Counted from the first letter of the stretch, positions 1 to 11,645 are shown. The stretch: DNA of 64,000 nucleotides from Actinostola sp. cb2023 (GCA_033675265.1 JAUJYZ010001557.1:55771-119770), one strand, 5' to 3'. The notes: generated by a model from the letters alone, not told the origin. Numbers and translations: made by a program.

Positions 1-3000
1 ACAATGGCGTCTAAAACACTCCCACAATTCCCTGCCAATGTTTTCCAGTCGTTTTCATCGTGTTTTATACAGTAAATAGACAACAATGGCGGCGTCTCTA
101 AACACTCCCACAATTCCCTGCCAATGTTTTCCAGTCGTTTCATCGTGTTTTATACAGTAAATAGACAGCAATGGCGTCTCTAAAACACTCCCACAATTCC
201 CTGCCAATGTTTTCCAGTCGTTTCATCGTGTTTTACAGTAAATAGACAGCAATGGCGTCTCTAAAACACTCGCCCACAATTCCCTGCCAATGTTTTCCAG
301 TCGTTTCATCGTGTTTTACAGTAAATAGACAGCAATGGCGTCCCCTAAAACACTCCCACAATTCCCTGCCAATGTTTTCCAGTCGTTTCATCGTGTTTTA
401 TACAGTAAATAGACAGCAATGGCGTCTCTAAAACACTCCCACAATTCCCTGCCAATGTTTTCCAGTCGTTTCATCGTGTTTTATACAGTAAATAGACAGC
501 AATGGCGTCTCTAAAACACTCGCCCACAATTCCCCGCCAATGTTTTCCAGTCGTTTCACCATGTTTTACAGTAAATAGACAACAATGGCGTCTCTAAAAC
601 ACTCCCACAATTCCCTGCCAATGTTTTCCAGTCGTTTCATCGTGTTTTACAGTAAATAGACAGCAATGGCGTCTCTAAAACACTCCCACAATTCCCTGCC
701 AATGTTTTTTCAGTCGTTTCATCGTGTTTTATACAGTAAAAATAGACAGCAATGGCGTCTCTAAAACACTCGCCCACAATTCCCCGCCAATGTTTTCCAG
801 TCGTTTCACCATGTTTTACAGTAAATAGACAACAATGGCGTCTCTAAAACACTCCCACAATTCCCTGCCAATGTTTTCCAGTCGTTTCATCGTGTTTTAT
901 ACAGTAAATAGACAGCAATGGCGTCTCTAAAACACTCCCACAATTCCCTGCCAATGTTTTCCAGTCGTTTCATCGTGTTTTATACAGTAAATAGACAACA
1001 ATGGCGTCTCTAAAACACTCCCACAATTCCCTGCCAATGTTTTCCAGTCGTTTCATCGTGTTTTACAGTAAATAGACAGCAATGGCGTCTCTAAAACACT
1101 CCCACAATTCCCTGCCAATGTTTTCCAGTCGTTTCATCGTGTTTTACAGTAAATAGACAACAATGGCGTCTCTAAAACACTCCCACAATTCCCTGCCAAT
1201 GTTTTCCAGTCGTTTCATCGTGTTTTATACAGTAAATAGACAGCAATGGCGTCTCTAAAACACTCCCACAATTCCCTGCCAATGTTTTCCAGTCGTTTCA
1301 TCGTGTTTTTATACAGTAAATAGACAGCAATGGCGTCCCCTAAAACACTCGCCCACAATTCCCTGCCAATGTTTTCCAGTCGTTTCATCGTGTTTTATAC
1401 AGTAAATAGACAGCAATGGCGTCTCTAAAACACTCCCACAATTCCCTGCCAATGTTTTCCAGTCGTTTCATCGTGTTTTATACAGTAAATAGACAGCAAT
1501 GGCGTCCCCTAAAACACTCGCCCACAATTCCCCGCCAATGTTTTCCAGTCGTTTCATCGTGTTTTTACAGTAAATAGACAACAATGGCGTCTCTAAAACA
1601 CTCCCACAATTCCCTGCCAATGTTTTCCAGTCGTTTCATCGTGTTTTACAGTAAATAGACAACAATGGCGTCTCTAAAACACTCCCACAATTCCCTGCCA
1701 ATGTTTTCCAGTCGTTTCACCATGTTTTATACAGTAAATAGACAACAATGGCGTCTCTAAAACACACCCCACAATTCCCTGCCAATGTTTTCCAGTCGTT
1801 TCATCGTGTTTTACAGTAAATAGACAACAATGGCGTCTCTAAAACACTCCCACAATTCCCTGCCAATGTTTTCCAGTCGTTTCATCGTGTTTTACAGTAA
1901 ATAGACAGCAATGGCGTCTCTAAAACACTCGCCCACAATTCCCTGCCAATGTTTTCCAGTCGTTTCATCGTGTTTTTTACAGTAAATAGACAGCAATGGC
2001 GTCTCTAAAACACTCCCACAATTCCCTGCCAATGTTTTCCAGTCGTTTCATCGTGTTTTACAGTAAATAGACAGCAATGGCGTCTCTAAAACACTCGCCC
2101 ACAATTCCCTGCCAATGTTTTCCAGTCGTTTCATCGTGTTTTATACAGTAAATAGACAGCAATGGCGTCTCTAAAACACTCCCACAATTCCCTGCCAATG
2201 TTTTCCAGTCGTTTCATCGTGTTTTATACAGTAAATAGACAACAATGGCGTCTCTAAAACACTCCCACAATTCCCTGCCAATGTTTTCCAGTCGTTTCAT
2301 CGTGTTTTACAGTAAATAGACAGCAATGGCGTCTCTAAAACACTCCCACAATTCCCTGCCAATGTTTTCCAGTCGTTTCATCGTGTTTTACAGTAAATAG
2401 ACAACAATGGCGTCTCTAAAACACTCCCACAATTCCCTGCCAATGTTTTCCAGTCGTTTCATCGTGTTTTATACAGTAAATAGACAGCAATGGCGTCTCT
2501 AAAACACTCCCACAATTCCCTGCCAATGTTTTCCAGTCGTTTCATCGTGTTTTATACAGTAAATAGACAGCAATGGCGTCCCCTAAAACACTCGCCCACA
2601 ATTCCCTGCCAATGTTTTCCAGTCGTTTCATCGTGTTTTATACAGTAAATAGACAGCAATGGCGTCTCTAAAACACTCCCACAATTCCCTGCCAATGTTT
2701 TCCAGTCGTTTCATCGTGTTTTATACAGTAAATAGACAGCAATGGCGTCCCCTAAAACACTCGCCCACAATTCCCCGCCAATGTTTTCCAGTCGTTTCAT
2801 CGTGTTTTACAGTAAATAGACAACAATGGCGTCTCTAAAACACTCCCACAATTCCCTGCCAATGTTTTCCAGTCGTTTCATCGTGTTTTACAGTAAATAG
2901 ACAACAATGGCGTCTCTAAAACACTCCCACAATTCCCTGCCAATGTTTTCCAGTCGTTTCATCGTGTTTTATACAGTAAATAGACAACAATGGCGTCTCT

Positions 3001-3831
3001 AAAACACTCCCACAATTCCCTGCCAATGTTTTCCAGTCGTTTCACCATGTTTTACAGTAAATAGACAACAATGGCGTCCCCTAAAACACTCCCACAATTC
3101 CCTGCCAATGTTTTCCAGTCGTTTCATCGTGTTTTATACAGTAAATAGACAACAATGGCGTCTCTAAAACACTCCCACAATTCCCTGCCAATGTTTTCCA
3201 GTCGTTTCATCGTGTTTTATACAGTAAATAGACAACAATGGCGTCTCTAAAACACTCCCACAATTCCCTGCCAATGTTTTCCAGTCGTTTCATCGTGTTT
3301 TACAGTAAATAGACAGCAATGGCGTCCCCTAAAACACTCCCACAATTCCCTGCCAATGTTTTCCAGTCGTTTCATCGTGTTTTATACAGTAAATAGACAA
3401 CAATGGCGTCTCTAAAACACTCCCACAATTCCCTGCCAATGTTTTCCAGTCGTTTCATCGTGTTTTACAGTAAATAGACAGCAATGGCGTCTCTAAAACA
3501 CTCGCCCACAATTCCCTGCCAATGTTTTCCAGTCGTTTCATCGTGTTTTATACAGTAAATAGACAGCAATGGCGTCTCTAAAACACTCCCACAATTCCCT
3601 GCCAATGTTTTCCAGTCGTTTCATCGTGTTTTACAGTAAATAGACAGCAATGGCGTCCCCTAAAACACTCGCCCACAATTCCCTGCCAATGTTTTCCAGT
3701 CGTTTCATCGTGTTTTATACAGTAAATAGACAGCAATGGCGTCTCTAAAACACTCCCACAATTCCCTGCCAATGTTTTCCAGTCGTTTCATCGTGTTTTA
3801 TACAGTAAATAGACAGCAATGGCGTCCCCTA
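1..3831. repeat. ~82-bp satellite array, about 46 units
   Basis: Head-to-tail units of 81-85 bp run from base 1 to about 3831, where the last unit is cut inside its start. Units differ at a few fixed sites: CTCCC or CTCGCCC, ATCG or ACCATG, TTTTAC or TTTTATAC, and GACAG or GACAA. The ends of the array are not palindromic and no long open frame crosses it. It probably lies in an upstream NOTUM intron, because NOTUM exons resume at 4506, but its left boundary is outside the window. No gene is visible in it. Confidence 0.97.
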
Positions 3832-3882
3832 GCACAGACCAATCAGCACATCAATGCATCAACTCCGAAAGGGCTAATTTAC

Positions 3883-4152
3883 GCGTGAAGGTTTTGTTGG
3901 TGAAGGTTTTGTTGCATCTTGCATTCCAAGCCCGAAATGCACTATGGGCGATGTGAATGGAGTCAGCGAAAGGTCACAACAATTATGGACTCTGGGAATT
4001 TTCCCAAACTTTGTCTTCGCAATATGGAGCAGGCATATTTTTTTCTGTATGTGCATGCTGACATTATTTATCCATGATCCACAATACATTTCGGGCTTGG
4101 TATGCAAGATGCAACATGCGATGCAACAAAACCTTCACCAACCTTTTTTGAA
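3883..4152. mobile_element. MITE-like foldback, ~270 bp
   Basis: The left end reads GGTGAAGGTTTTGTTGCATC and its reverse complement closes the right end near 4145. The inverted match continues inward for roughly 50 bp, through a stretch containing AAGCCCGAAATG. There is no transposase frame. The paired open frames on both strands are explained by the inverted repeat. The superfamily is not assigned. Confidence 0.7.
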
Positions 4153-4210
4153 ATAGCTGTATAGCTATTACGGAATAATCCAGAAGATATTCTTATAGGA
4201 CCGCGCACCC

Positions 4211-4338
4211 TAAAGCCTGGACCTCACTAGTGACATAAGCGCAAGCAACATACGCAGATTCAGAACACCATTTGATGCAAGACAAGTAATGAGCAATGTT
4301 GCTTGTGCTTATGTCACTAGTGAGGACCAGGCTTTAAT
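4211..4338. mobile_element. short foldback element
   Basis: An arm starting AAAGCCTGG and running through TCACTAGTGACATAAGC is repeated in reverse complement at about 4297-4338, with a ~45-bp loop. A degenerate relative of one arm follows at 4339-4405. A partly similar AAAGCCTGG stretch occurs at about 12776. Confidence 0.6.
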
Positions 4339-4505
4339 GAGCAATGCATTACTGAGTCTGCGTATGTTGCTTGATGTGTTTATGTTGTAAGTGAGGACCA
4401 GGGCTAAACTAGGCAAGGCCTTCATGTAGCTGCACAAATTGTCCTGGCTATTGTGCGTTAAATGAGGGGTTTTGTAAATTAATTGTGTCTTTGTTTTTGT
4501 TTCAG

Positions 4506-7500
4506 TTTGATACCTTATTGCTCTAGTGACGCGTGGAGCGGAAATGCCACAAGTCGTGAGACAGGAGGTAAGGGCACAGGCAGCCCAACCATTGCTTTTA
4601 AGGCTACTAAATAGTCAAATAAAATGATATCTGCGTCTTTTTTGATGGGTTTCCTGTGGTAGAGCGCGCGTGCGCAATACGTATTATGTCGAGCTCCCTG
4701 TGCTGAGTAACGTCCTACCACAGGAAACCCATAAAAAAACAAACAAATATAATTACTCGGGCTCCCCGTGGGAGGCCCGAGTCTAAAAATGCAAACTGTT
4801 CTTCGTCATGTTTGGTCGTCAAATCTGCAATGGGCCACTATTGCGCATGCGCTCTGTGCCGCTTTCATGATGCATCGCAGGCTCAGATCTACGAATAGTT
4901 GCCGATTGACTTTCCGAAAACTCGTCGGTCGAGTATGTTAATCACGGGGCCATGCTAATCTTTTCTGTTTCGTTCCAATTTTAGCATGCAGTACGAACTG
5001 TATGTTTAGAAAAGGAGCCCGAGTTAACTCCACTTGTCGAGTTTTATTGAATTATTTAGTAGTCTCAGAAGCAATGGTTGGGCTGCCTGTGGTAGGGATG
5101 AATCCTTTGCAAGCGTGTATGAGTATAAAGAAAGCAGAGAAAATTGTGAGAATGAAAGGGAGCAAAAAGGAAGTAAGGTAGATGGAGAGTATAGAGAAAA
5201 AGAAAGAAGAATTCGAAAGACAAGTAAAACAAGGCGAGCAGTGAAAGAAAGAATGACTTGAATTCATAAACTATTTACACCAGAACTCATTTTGATTCCG
5301 CAGAAAGGTTTTCTTTCCTCGGTTCGCGCATCATCGAGAAAGTCATCGAAGACTTGTTAGCTAAGGGTCTGTACCACGCGGAACACTTACTGTTGGCCGG
5401 TAGCAGGTAAGTGTAGCCCGTAACAATCTACAGCTTGATTTTCTATCACACGCTCTGGGTTTCTGAGGATGAAGTTAAAATATGATCAAATGATGGGCAT
5501 TTTTACTAATAATGATTATGTACCCGTTCGTTTTAGTGCCGGTGCCATAGGGGTACTCCTAAATGTAGACTAATAATGATTATGTACCCGTTTGTTTTAG
5601 TGCCGGTGCCATAGGGGTACTCCTAAATGTAGACTAATAATGATTATGTACCCGTTTGTTTTAGTGCCGGTGCCATAGGGGTACTCCTAAATGTAGACTA
5701 ATAATGATTATGTACCCGTTTGTTTTAGTGCCGGTGCCATAGGGGTACTCCTAAATGTAGACTAATAATGATTATGTACCCGTTTGTTTTAGTGCCGGTG
5801 CCATAGGGGTACTCCTAAATGTAGACTAATAATGATTATGTACCCGTTCGTTTTAGTGCCGGTGCCATAGGGGTACTCCTAAATGTAGACCGCGTGTCCT
5901 TCAAACTACGAAGTCTTGGCTACAACATCAATGTCCGTGGTCTTGTAGACTCAGGCTGGTATCTTGGTAATATATCCAAGCAAAAAGGCTGCGGTAAAGG
6001 ATCGTGTGGACCTGAAAAAACCATTAAGGAAGGAATGAGGTAGGGTACGATTACAGTACGGGTACGGTATGGTTACGGTACGGTTAACGTTTTTATTTTT
6101 ACCACTCGAAAATAAAATTCATATCTTCGCGCCGCCGTGTAGTATCGTCTATGTAATTTACGCAATTCAGCCTACTGGCTGACTTGAGAAGTAATCCTAA
6201 TGCTTTCTCCGCCATGTAATATTGAAATAAACTATCTATCTCCAGTCTTACGCATATGTTAATTTATCGATTTGTCCTTGATTACAGATACTGGAGAGGA
6301 GTAGTCCCTAAAGCATGCGCGGTGAATCAATCCAAGTCCGAGTGGAACTGTTACTTTGGGAACGTTGTTTATCCCACATTGAAATGTGAGTACGACTCAG
6401 ACAGAATCGGGCCAAAACAACATACAATATATAATATATAAAGTGTGTACAGTCAAACCTCACCAACTGACCTGCTTAATAGAGGTGACCGCTTAACAGA
6501 GGGCCGCTTAATAGAGGTTTGACTGTATTCACTTTTATGTGCTACCTTCTTGAAATAGTCATCATTATCATCATTAGACATCTCTGTCTCTCGTTCATCC
6601 TCTGGTCTTCCTGTCAGTCTATTAACCGGGAGAGACTGGGGAAAGTATGAAGAGAATAACCTTAGTCTCCCCGGCCTCGTAAAGGACAGGGATACCATGG
6701 AAGGCTGCGTGCATTGCTGGTTTGTACGTGACGTCATGGCGGCCATGTTGGATCCCGATATCAAAGCATTCCTAGCTATTCCTCATTAACTTCTCTTGTT
6801 TGTACCATACGTTGTACCAACGTGGCCGCTGCGTCTTTGTACTTTAAATCTCCAGGGATTTATTGTAACCCAGTAATAGTATTTTATGATTCCCACTCTT
6901 TTGGTTACAGCGCCCATCTTTGTATTTCAATGGCTGTACGACGAGACGCAGCTTGCACTGAATGGTTCTGGGCGACCGAAGTCTTTGCAGGGAGTCACTC
7001 AAGAACAAGTGTCTTTTATACTCGACTTAAGCAAAGATCTCAGACATTCACTACGCCATGACAACGTCCAGTAAGTATGGTCAGCGGTGATTCTAGACTA
7101 TTTTTGGGGTATAAATTTATGATACACTAAAGTAGTTTACCCCTCCTCCTCCCATTTGGACCACCCCTCCCCCTATTACGGTTTGATTATTTTACGAAAG
7201 CGAGTCATGTACATAAATCGTACTAAGAGACCATTGTGGTCTCTTCAACGTACATTTTGAAATTTTAATGCGACGTTCTCAAATGCTGCCAGCCAAAGTT
7301 TGAAGGTCAAAATAATTTACTCGATATAAGAAATACCGATTATGACGTTATAGTATAGGTATAGAGCAGATTTCGAATGACTGTGAAAAACTTACGGCAC
7401 GGACGTGCCGTGACCGTGATGATTTAGGATTTCGAATGAATCCGTGCCGTGACCGTGCCGTGACCGTGCCGTGCCGTGACCGTGCCGCGTGCGTCGTGGT

Positions 7501-8238
7501 TTTGCACAGTCATACGAAATCTGCTCTAACTAGATAAACATAGGAGAAGGGTAGCAGTAGATCGTGCTGTTTTTGGTGTGCGCGAGTCCGTCGAGAATTC
7601 GAATGTGCACCCAACTTTGAGAAAATGTGGGACCTCTCTGAGCGACCACCTTTACAAATTAACCGACCACTTTCGAGGGGTTCGACTGTATCTCAGACAT
7701 CTTGTAAGCGAACACCTCATGTAAGCGACCACCTTTACTTGTCAACAAGGGTGGTCGCTTACGAGAGGTTCGACTGTATCTCAGACATCTTGTAAGCGAA
7801 CACCTCGTGTAAGCGACCACCTTTACTTGTCAACAAGGGTGGTCGCTTACGAGAGGTTCGACTGTATCTTTTTCATCCAAGTTCACACGGTTGTTGGTTT
7901 TTAATTTCAGTTCTGTCTTCGCTGCTTCGTGCCTATATCACACAATTCTGACAAATACTGACTGGTTAAAGACTACAATTTACGGCTACACGTTGGATGA
8001 CGCGCTGAAGTGTTGGATGCACTCAAGCGGCCATAACAGAGGTCTGAGTCGACACAAGAACAGAATACACCGAGGTGCTCCATGTCGAATGCATCTACTG
8101 GAGAAGTGTCCTTACCCTATGTGTAACCCGACTTGTCCTAGCCCAAGGGACCCCTACACGGGTCAACCGTACACATCCACGAACCCCCGTCCAGGGGTGC
8201 CTATAGACGATCGTGCGGTAGGCCAAGGATTACTTTGA
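4506..8238 (+). CDS. NOTUM: Notum-like palmitoleoyl-protein carboxylesterase, last six exons
   Basis: Notum is a secreted alpha/beta hydrolase that removes the palmitoleate from Wnt ligands and so shuts down signalling. Exons with matching phases are 4506-4567, 5304-5406, 5857-6039, 6288-6385, 6911-7070 and 7911-8238, coding for 310 residues to a TGA. Family landmarks appear in order: IPYCSSDAWSG; the nucleophile elbow AGSSAG with the catalytic serine, split by a phase-2 intron; LVDSGWYLGN; WNCYFGNVVYPTL; WLYDETQL with the likely catalytic Asp; CLYH with the likely catalytic His; and the cysteine-rich tail CPYPMCNPTCP. The signal peptide and roughly the first 190 residues are missing, so upstream exons must lie before base 1 or beyond the satellite. 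The intron before the 5857 exon carries the 64-bp array listed separately. Identification is firm from motif order; individual residue roles are by family analogy. Confidence 0.93.
4629..4742. repeat. dispersed GGGTTTCCTGTGGTAGAGCG-type repeat copy
   Basis: This is a short copy of a dispersed family that contains GGGTTTCCTGTGG, a GC-rich CGCGCGTGCGCAATACG core and a GGGCTCCCTGTG-like block. Here the right end is again in inverted form (CCACAGGAAACCCAT). Better copies lie at about 14769-14840, 21826-21905, 43406-43470, 47224-47306, 47640-47742, 58497-58620 and 59760-59883. It is probably a non-autonomous element, class unknown, and lies in a NOTUM intron. Confidence 0.6.
4752..5025. repeat. 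dispersed repeat carrying a U6-like segment
   Basis: The stretch starts CTCGGGCTCCCCGTGGGAGG and contains GCGCATGCGCTCTGTGCCGC. It is recognisably related, in reverse orientation, to 24530-24650 and more distantly to 12285-12395 and 30059-30175. It may be a SINE-like or MITE family and lies inside a NOTUM intron. Confidence 0.5.
4946..4984 (-). ncRNA. U6 snRNA-derived fragment (pseudogene)
   Basis: Read on the minus strand, 39 bases match the conserved centre of U6 spliceosomal RNA (from CTAAAATTGG to AGATTAGCATGGCCCC). I count two differences from the U6 sequence I know. The 5' stem-loop and the U-rich 3' end are missing and the flanks do not match U6, so this is a truncated pseudogene or part of a composite repeat, not a functional gene. 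Confidence 0.75.
5507..5890 (+). repeat. six 64-bp tandem copies of a NOTUM splice acceptor plus exon start
   Basis: Copies start at 5507, 5571, 5635, 5699, 5763 and 5827, are exactly 64 bp long and are almost identical (only TTCG/TTTG varies). Each has 30 nt of intron end (ACTAAT-like branch site, T-rich tract, TTTTAG) and then 34 nt of exon starting TGCCGGTGCC. Only the last copy runs into the rest of the exon (CGCGTGTCC). Splicing to an earlier copy would meet TAATAA right after the GAC codon. Confidence 0.95.
6449..6527. mobile_element. short MITE, CAGTCAAACCTC termini
   Basis: The ends ACAGTCAAACCTC and GAGGTTTGACTGT are inverted repeats about 80 bp apart. Internal CCGCTTAATAGAGG words are shared with 28000-28345, and similar words occur at 7646-7870. 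The style is that of Tigger/pogo-type non-autonomous elements, which is inference. It lies in a NOTUM intron. Confidence 0.6.
7364..7527. mobile_element. MITE with AGAGCAGATTTCG ends
   Basis: AGAGCAGATTTCG at the left is matched by CGAAATCTGCTCT at the right. The inside is rich in CCGTGACCGTGCC words. A second copy, about 128 bp, lies at 28636-28763. It sits in the last NOTUM intron. Confidence 0.75.
7646..7872. repeat. duplicated ~105-bp foldback unit
   Basis: Two tandem copies of a unit containing GGTTCGACTGTATCTCAGAC and GTAAGCGACCACC; each holds an internal hairpin of the GGTGGTCGCTTAC type. The end words resemble the 13540-14150 array. It lies just upstream of the last NOTUM exon acceptor. 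Confidence 0.7.
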
Positions 8239-8387
8239 ATGGAAACGCAAGATCGACATCGTTGTATCCACTGCATTACGCAACGAACTATTCTTGTAAT
8301 TATTCTACGACCATACGCTGGAATAATGTTGGATTATCCTTTATCATTGCAAGTGATTTCCAAAGACATTAAGAGATAGGAGGAAAT

Positions 8388-9068
8388 TTCATATCTGTGA
8401 AAACTAGTTTATCTGGTTGTCAACTGACTGAAAACTTGTTTATCTGGTTGTCAACTGACTAAAAACTAGTTTATCTGGTTGTCAACTGGCTATAAACTTG
8501 TTTATCTGGTTGTCAACTGGCTAAAAACCAGTTTATCTGGTTGTCAACTGACTGAAAACTTGTTTATCTGGTTGTCAACTGACTGAAAACTTGTTTATCT
8601 GGTTGTCAACTGACTGAAAACTTGTTTATCTGGTTGTCAACTGACTAAAAACTTGTTTATCTGGTTGTCAACTGACTGAAAACTTGTTTATCTGGTTGTC
8701 AACTGACTAAAAACTTGTTTATCTGGTTGTCAACTGACTGAAAACTTGTTTATCTGGTTGTCAACTGACTGAAAACTTGTTTATCTGGTTGTCAACTGAC
8801 TAAAAACTTGTTTATCTGGTTGTCAACTGACTGAAAACTTGTTTATCTGGTTGTCAACTGACTGAAAACTTGTTTATCTGGTTGTCAACTGACTGAAAAC
8901 TTGTTTATCTGATTGTCAACTAACTGAAAACTTGTTTATCTGATTGTCAACTGACTGAAAACTTGTTTATCTGGTTGTCAACTGGCTAAAAACTTGTTTA
9001 TCTGGTTGTCAACTGACTGAAAACTTGTTTATCTGATTGTCAACTGACTGAAAACTTGTTTATCTGGT
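8388..9068. repeat. 31-bp minisatellite, about 22 copies
   Basis: The unit is centred on CTTGTTTATCTGGTTGTC followed by AACTGACTGAAAA. It starts ~150 bp after the NOTUM stop and may sit in or just past the 3' UTR. The first and last units are the most diverged. No coding potential is seen. Confidence 0.95.
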
Positions 9069-9368
9069 GAAGAGCTGGTTTGTCCGGTAATCAACTAGCT
9101 AAGAGCGGGTATATCCGGTTTTAACTAGTTAAGAACGAAGGCATACCCAAAGGGCGCAAGACAGCTTTCTTTGAATAGTTACGGAGTAATTGAATTGCAT
9201 TAGCCGATGCAGGGAAAGTTCGTTATCTGAATTTGTAAAAAACAAGAATATATTATTGTTATCCTATCATGTAAAATATAACACAAATCCATTATTGCTC
9301 GCTTCGTTTTATTTTCGTTTTGCAAAGTACGTAAAATGTGCTGAATCTCAAATACTGCAGGACTTATT

Positions 9369-9905
9369 TAGAGTCGTTTTCGTACGAGTGGGAAATGAGA
9401 TACATCTGCACGCTTTTTGATTGGTTCAGAAAGGAAGCCATTCGAGTGCCACGGTACCGTAGGTTTCCTCCTCATAGGTCAGGTCTCCGTGTAGCTGCAC
9501 AAAAGTCCTGGCTATTGTTCTATGTATTGTTTTTTTACATAGAAAACAATAGCCAGGACAATTTGTGCAGCTACACGAAGACCTTGCCCACTCATACGGA
9601 AAACGACTCTACGAGTGGGTTACCTGTGGTAACTAACCACAGGTAACCCACTCATACGGAAAACGACTCTACGAGTGGGTTACCTGTGGTAACTAACCAC
9701 AGGTAACCCACTCATACGAAAACGACTCTACGAGTGGGTTACCTGTGGTAACTAACCACAGGTAACCCACTCATACGAAAACGACTCTACGAGTGGGTTA
9801 CCTGTGGTAACTAACCACAGGTAACCCACTCATACGAAAACGACTCTACGAGTGGGTTACCTGTGGTAACTAACCACAGGTAACCCACTCGTGCGAAAAT
9901 GACTC
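9369..9905. repeat. composite hairpin array built on a TAGAGTCGTTTTCG MITE
   Basis: It opens with TAGAGTCGTTTTCGTACGAG. A foldback at 9481-9592 (GTGTAGCTGCACAAAAGTCC arms) follows. About five 59-60-bp units cover 9588-9895, each holding the palindrome TTACCTGTGGT/ACCACAGGTAA and the word ACTCATACG..CGACTCTACG. Nearly every unit could form two hairpins. No gene is seen. Confidence 0.85.
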
Positions 9906-10083
9906 TGATCGCTTCCCATGCATGGTATATGATATATATTCTAGTTTAGAATCCAATTTCGTCCTACTAATGGCTTTTGATCAAGACCAATACCATGTGG
10001 GAGGGGTCGATGGTTTAGAAATGTACACAAAGTCGAATATCGCGCAAAGAATCACGGGAAGTGATCATGTGTCCTGAACTCGG

Positions 10084-10196
10084 GTCAGGTCTTCGTGTAG
10101 CTGCACAAAAGTCCTGGCTATTGTTCTATTGTCGTTCTATGTATTGTTTCTACATAAAAAGCAATAGCCAGGACAGTTTGTGCAGCTACATGAAGA
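10084..10196. mobile_element. foldback copy, GTAGCTGCACAAAAGTCC arms
   Basis: This is a second copy of the 9481-9592 element, with arms CTTCGTGTAGCTGCAC and GTGCAGCTACATGAAG around a ~30-bp loop. One arm alone occurs at about 4418-4455. From 9906 to 10083 and 10197 to 10900 I see no gene. Confidence 0.75.
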
Positions 10197-10908
10197 CCAT
10201 GCCTGAACTCTAGCATCGTTGAATAATCACAAAGTATGTATATATACTGAGCTGATGCCATTACCATTTTCAAAATATCAAGTATATTAATTATTATACC
10301 AACTAGACGTTGTTAATAGAAAGGACTGACCTTTAATATTCCCGGGCGACATCAGCTTAAGTGATTATGTTAATTTGTGATTGTTCCGTCCAATTTATAG
10401 TTATTGTTACGCATGGCTGCACTTTAAATACAGCTGGTTCTGTGATTTTTTTATTTGTATGATTTTGGCGGGAAAATGACGTCAAGAAAATGACAACAAT
10501 TTTGAAATACACTAATTTGATCGTTAAATTCGAAAGAACATGCTAACTTACAGATATTATTACTGAAAGAATATATCAGATATCGTTATTCGATCCAAAG
10601 ATATGATTTTTGAAATTTGAAATTCCCGCCATTTTGTGCTATATTTTAATTCTCGGCCACTAGTCCAGGCCACGGTTCCTGAAAGGCCTGTTGTCACCTG
10701 AAACGACGTCAAGCCCTAAATAGTATCCCTGTGCATATAAGCATTTTAATTAATTAATTAATTTCAATTAAAATGCAACTTTAATACGGGCCCGTAGCAG
10801 GGGGAGGGGCCAGGGGGGCCCGGGGTCCCCAATAATTTGGCTGTTTTTTTCATAACCTTTACAGAATGAATAGCATGTAAGAACTGTTATTACAAAATGG
10901 CTCTTAGG

Positions 10909-11123
10909 GTGCGTTCGATTGACTTTATTCTGGAATAGGAATAATTCCAGATCCTGGGGCAGACGGATGACGTCATTATTCCGGAATATTCCAAGCATTC
11001 TGCTATGATGAGCAGAATGTTTGGAATATATTCCTCTTATTCCGGAATCGGAACAGACTCAATTGAAAGGACATTTCGTATTATTCCAAGTATTCCTATT
11101 CCGGAATAAGGTCAATCGAACCT
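10909..11123. mobile_element. MITE with GTGCGTTCGATTGAC ends
   Basis: The left end GCGTTCGATTGACTTTATTC pairs with the right end GGAATAAGGTCAATCGAAC. The inside is rich in GGAATATTCC words, some themselves palindromic. Confidence 0.75.
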
Positions 11124-11411
11124 GAAAAAGTCAACAAGACCCGTTTTGAGAACACACACTTCATATATATATATTAATAAAAATAACGTAACATTTAATA
11201 ATCATTTTCGTGAGTATAAAAATGTTCTTATAAAAACAAACAGTAAAAATAAAGAAGAAGAAAATTCGGTGAAGCGAGGAATCGATCCCGAGCCATGTGC
11301 TTCTAACGCGCTGTGTTTCAGTGCGAGCCACGGGACCATAGTAATTTGCACAACAATAGACCGTCCATTCACAAGATACACTAGGTTATTTTGTCCTCCA
11401 AATCAATAAGC

Positions 11412-11645
11412 GTGCACGATAGCCTAGTGGTGCGGGGCAGTTATTTAGTGGGACTAGGATCCGACTGTTCCCTCACTCTTTGACTACTAAGCTGATTGGT
11501 GTAATGCCCGGATAGCGCGGTTGAGGTTGAAATCTTCATCCTATACGTAACATACGGCGACTCGGCATAATGTCTTTGGATAAATTACCGGCATTCATCT
11601 CTTGAACCTGGGGGTCCAGGGTTCGAGTCCCAGTCGTGACACGGT
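11412..11645 (+). repeat. possible tRNA-derived SINE remnant
   Basis: ATAGCCTAGTGGTGCGG near 11421 resembles a Pol III A box and GGTTCGAGTCCC near 11619 is a good B box, followed by a T run at 11644. The boxes are ~195 bp apart, far more than in a tRNA, so this may be two fragments. There is no cloverleaf. Weak call. Confidence 0.3.

Noticed and set aside
8388..9068. CRISPR-like regular repeats
   Set aside because: Units are contiguous without unique spacers and the genome is eukaryotic; these are minisatellites. The same applies to the other arrays.
11266..11345. Possible minus-strand tRNA (ATCGATCCCGAG, GGCTCGCAC words)
   Set aside because: No acceptor stem pairing or full cloverleaf could be drawn.
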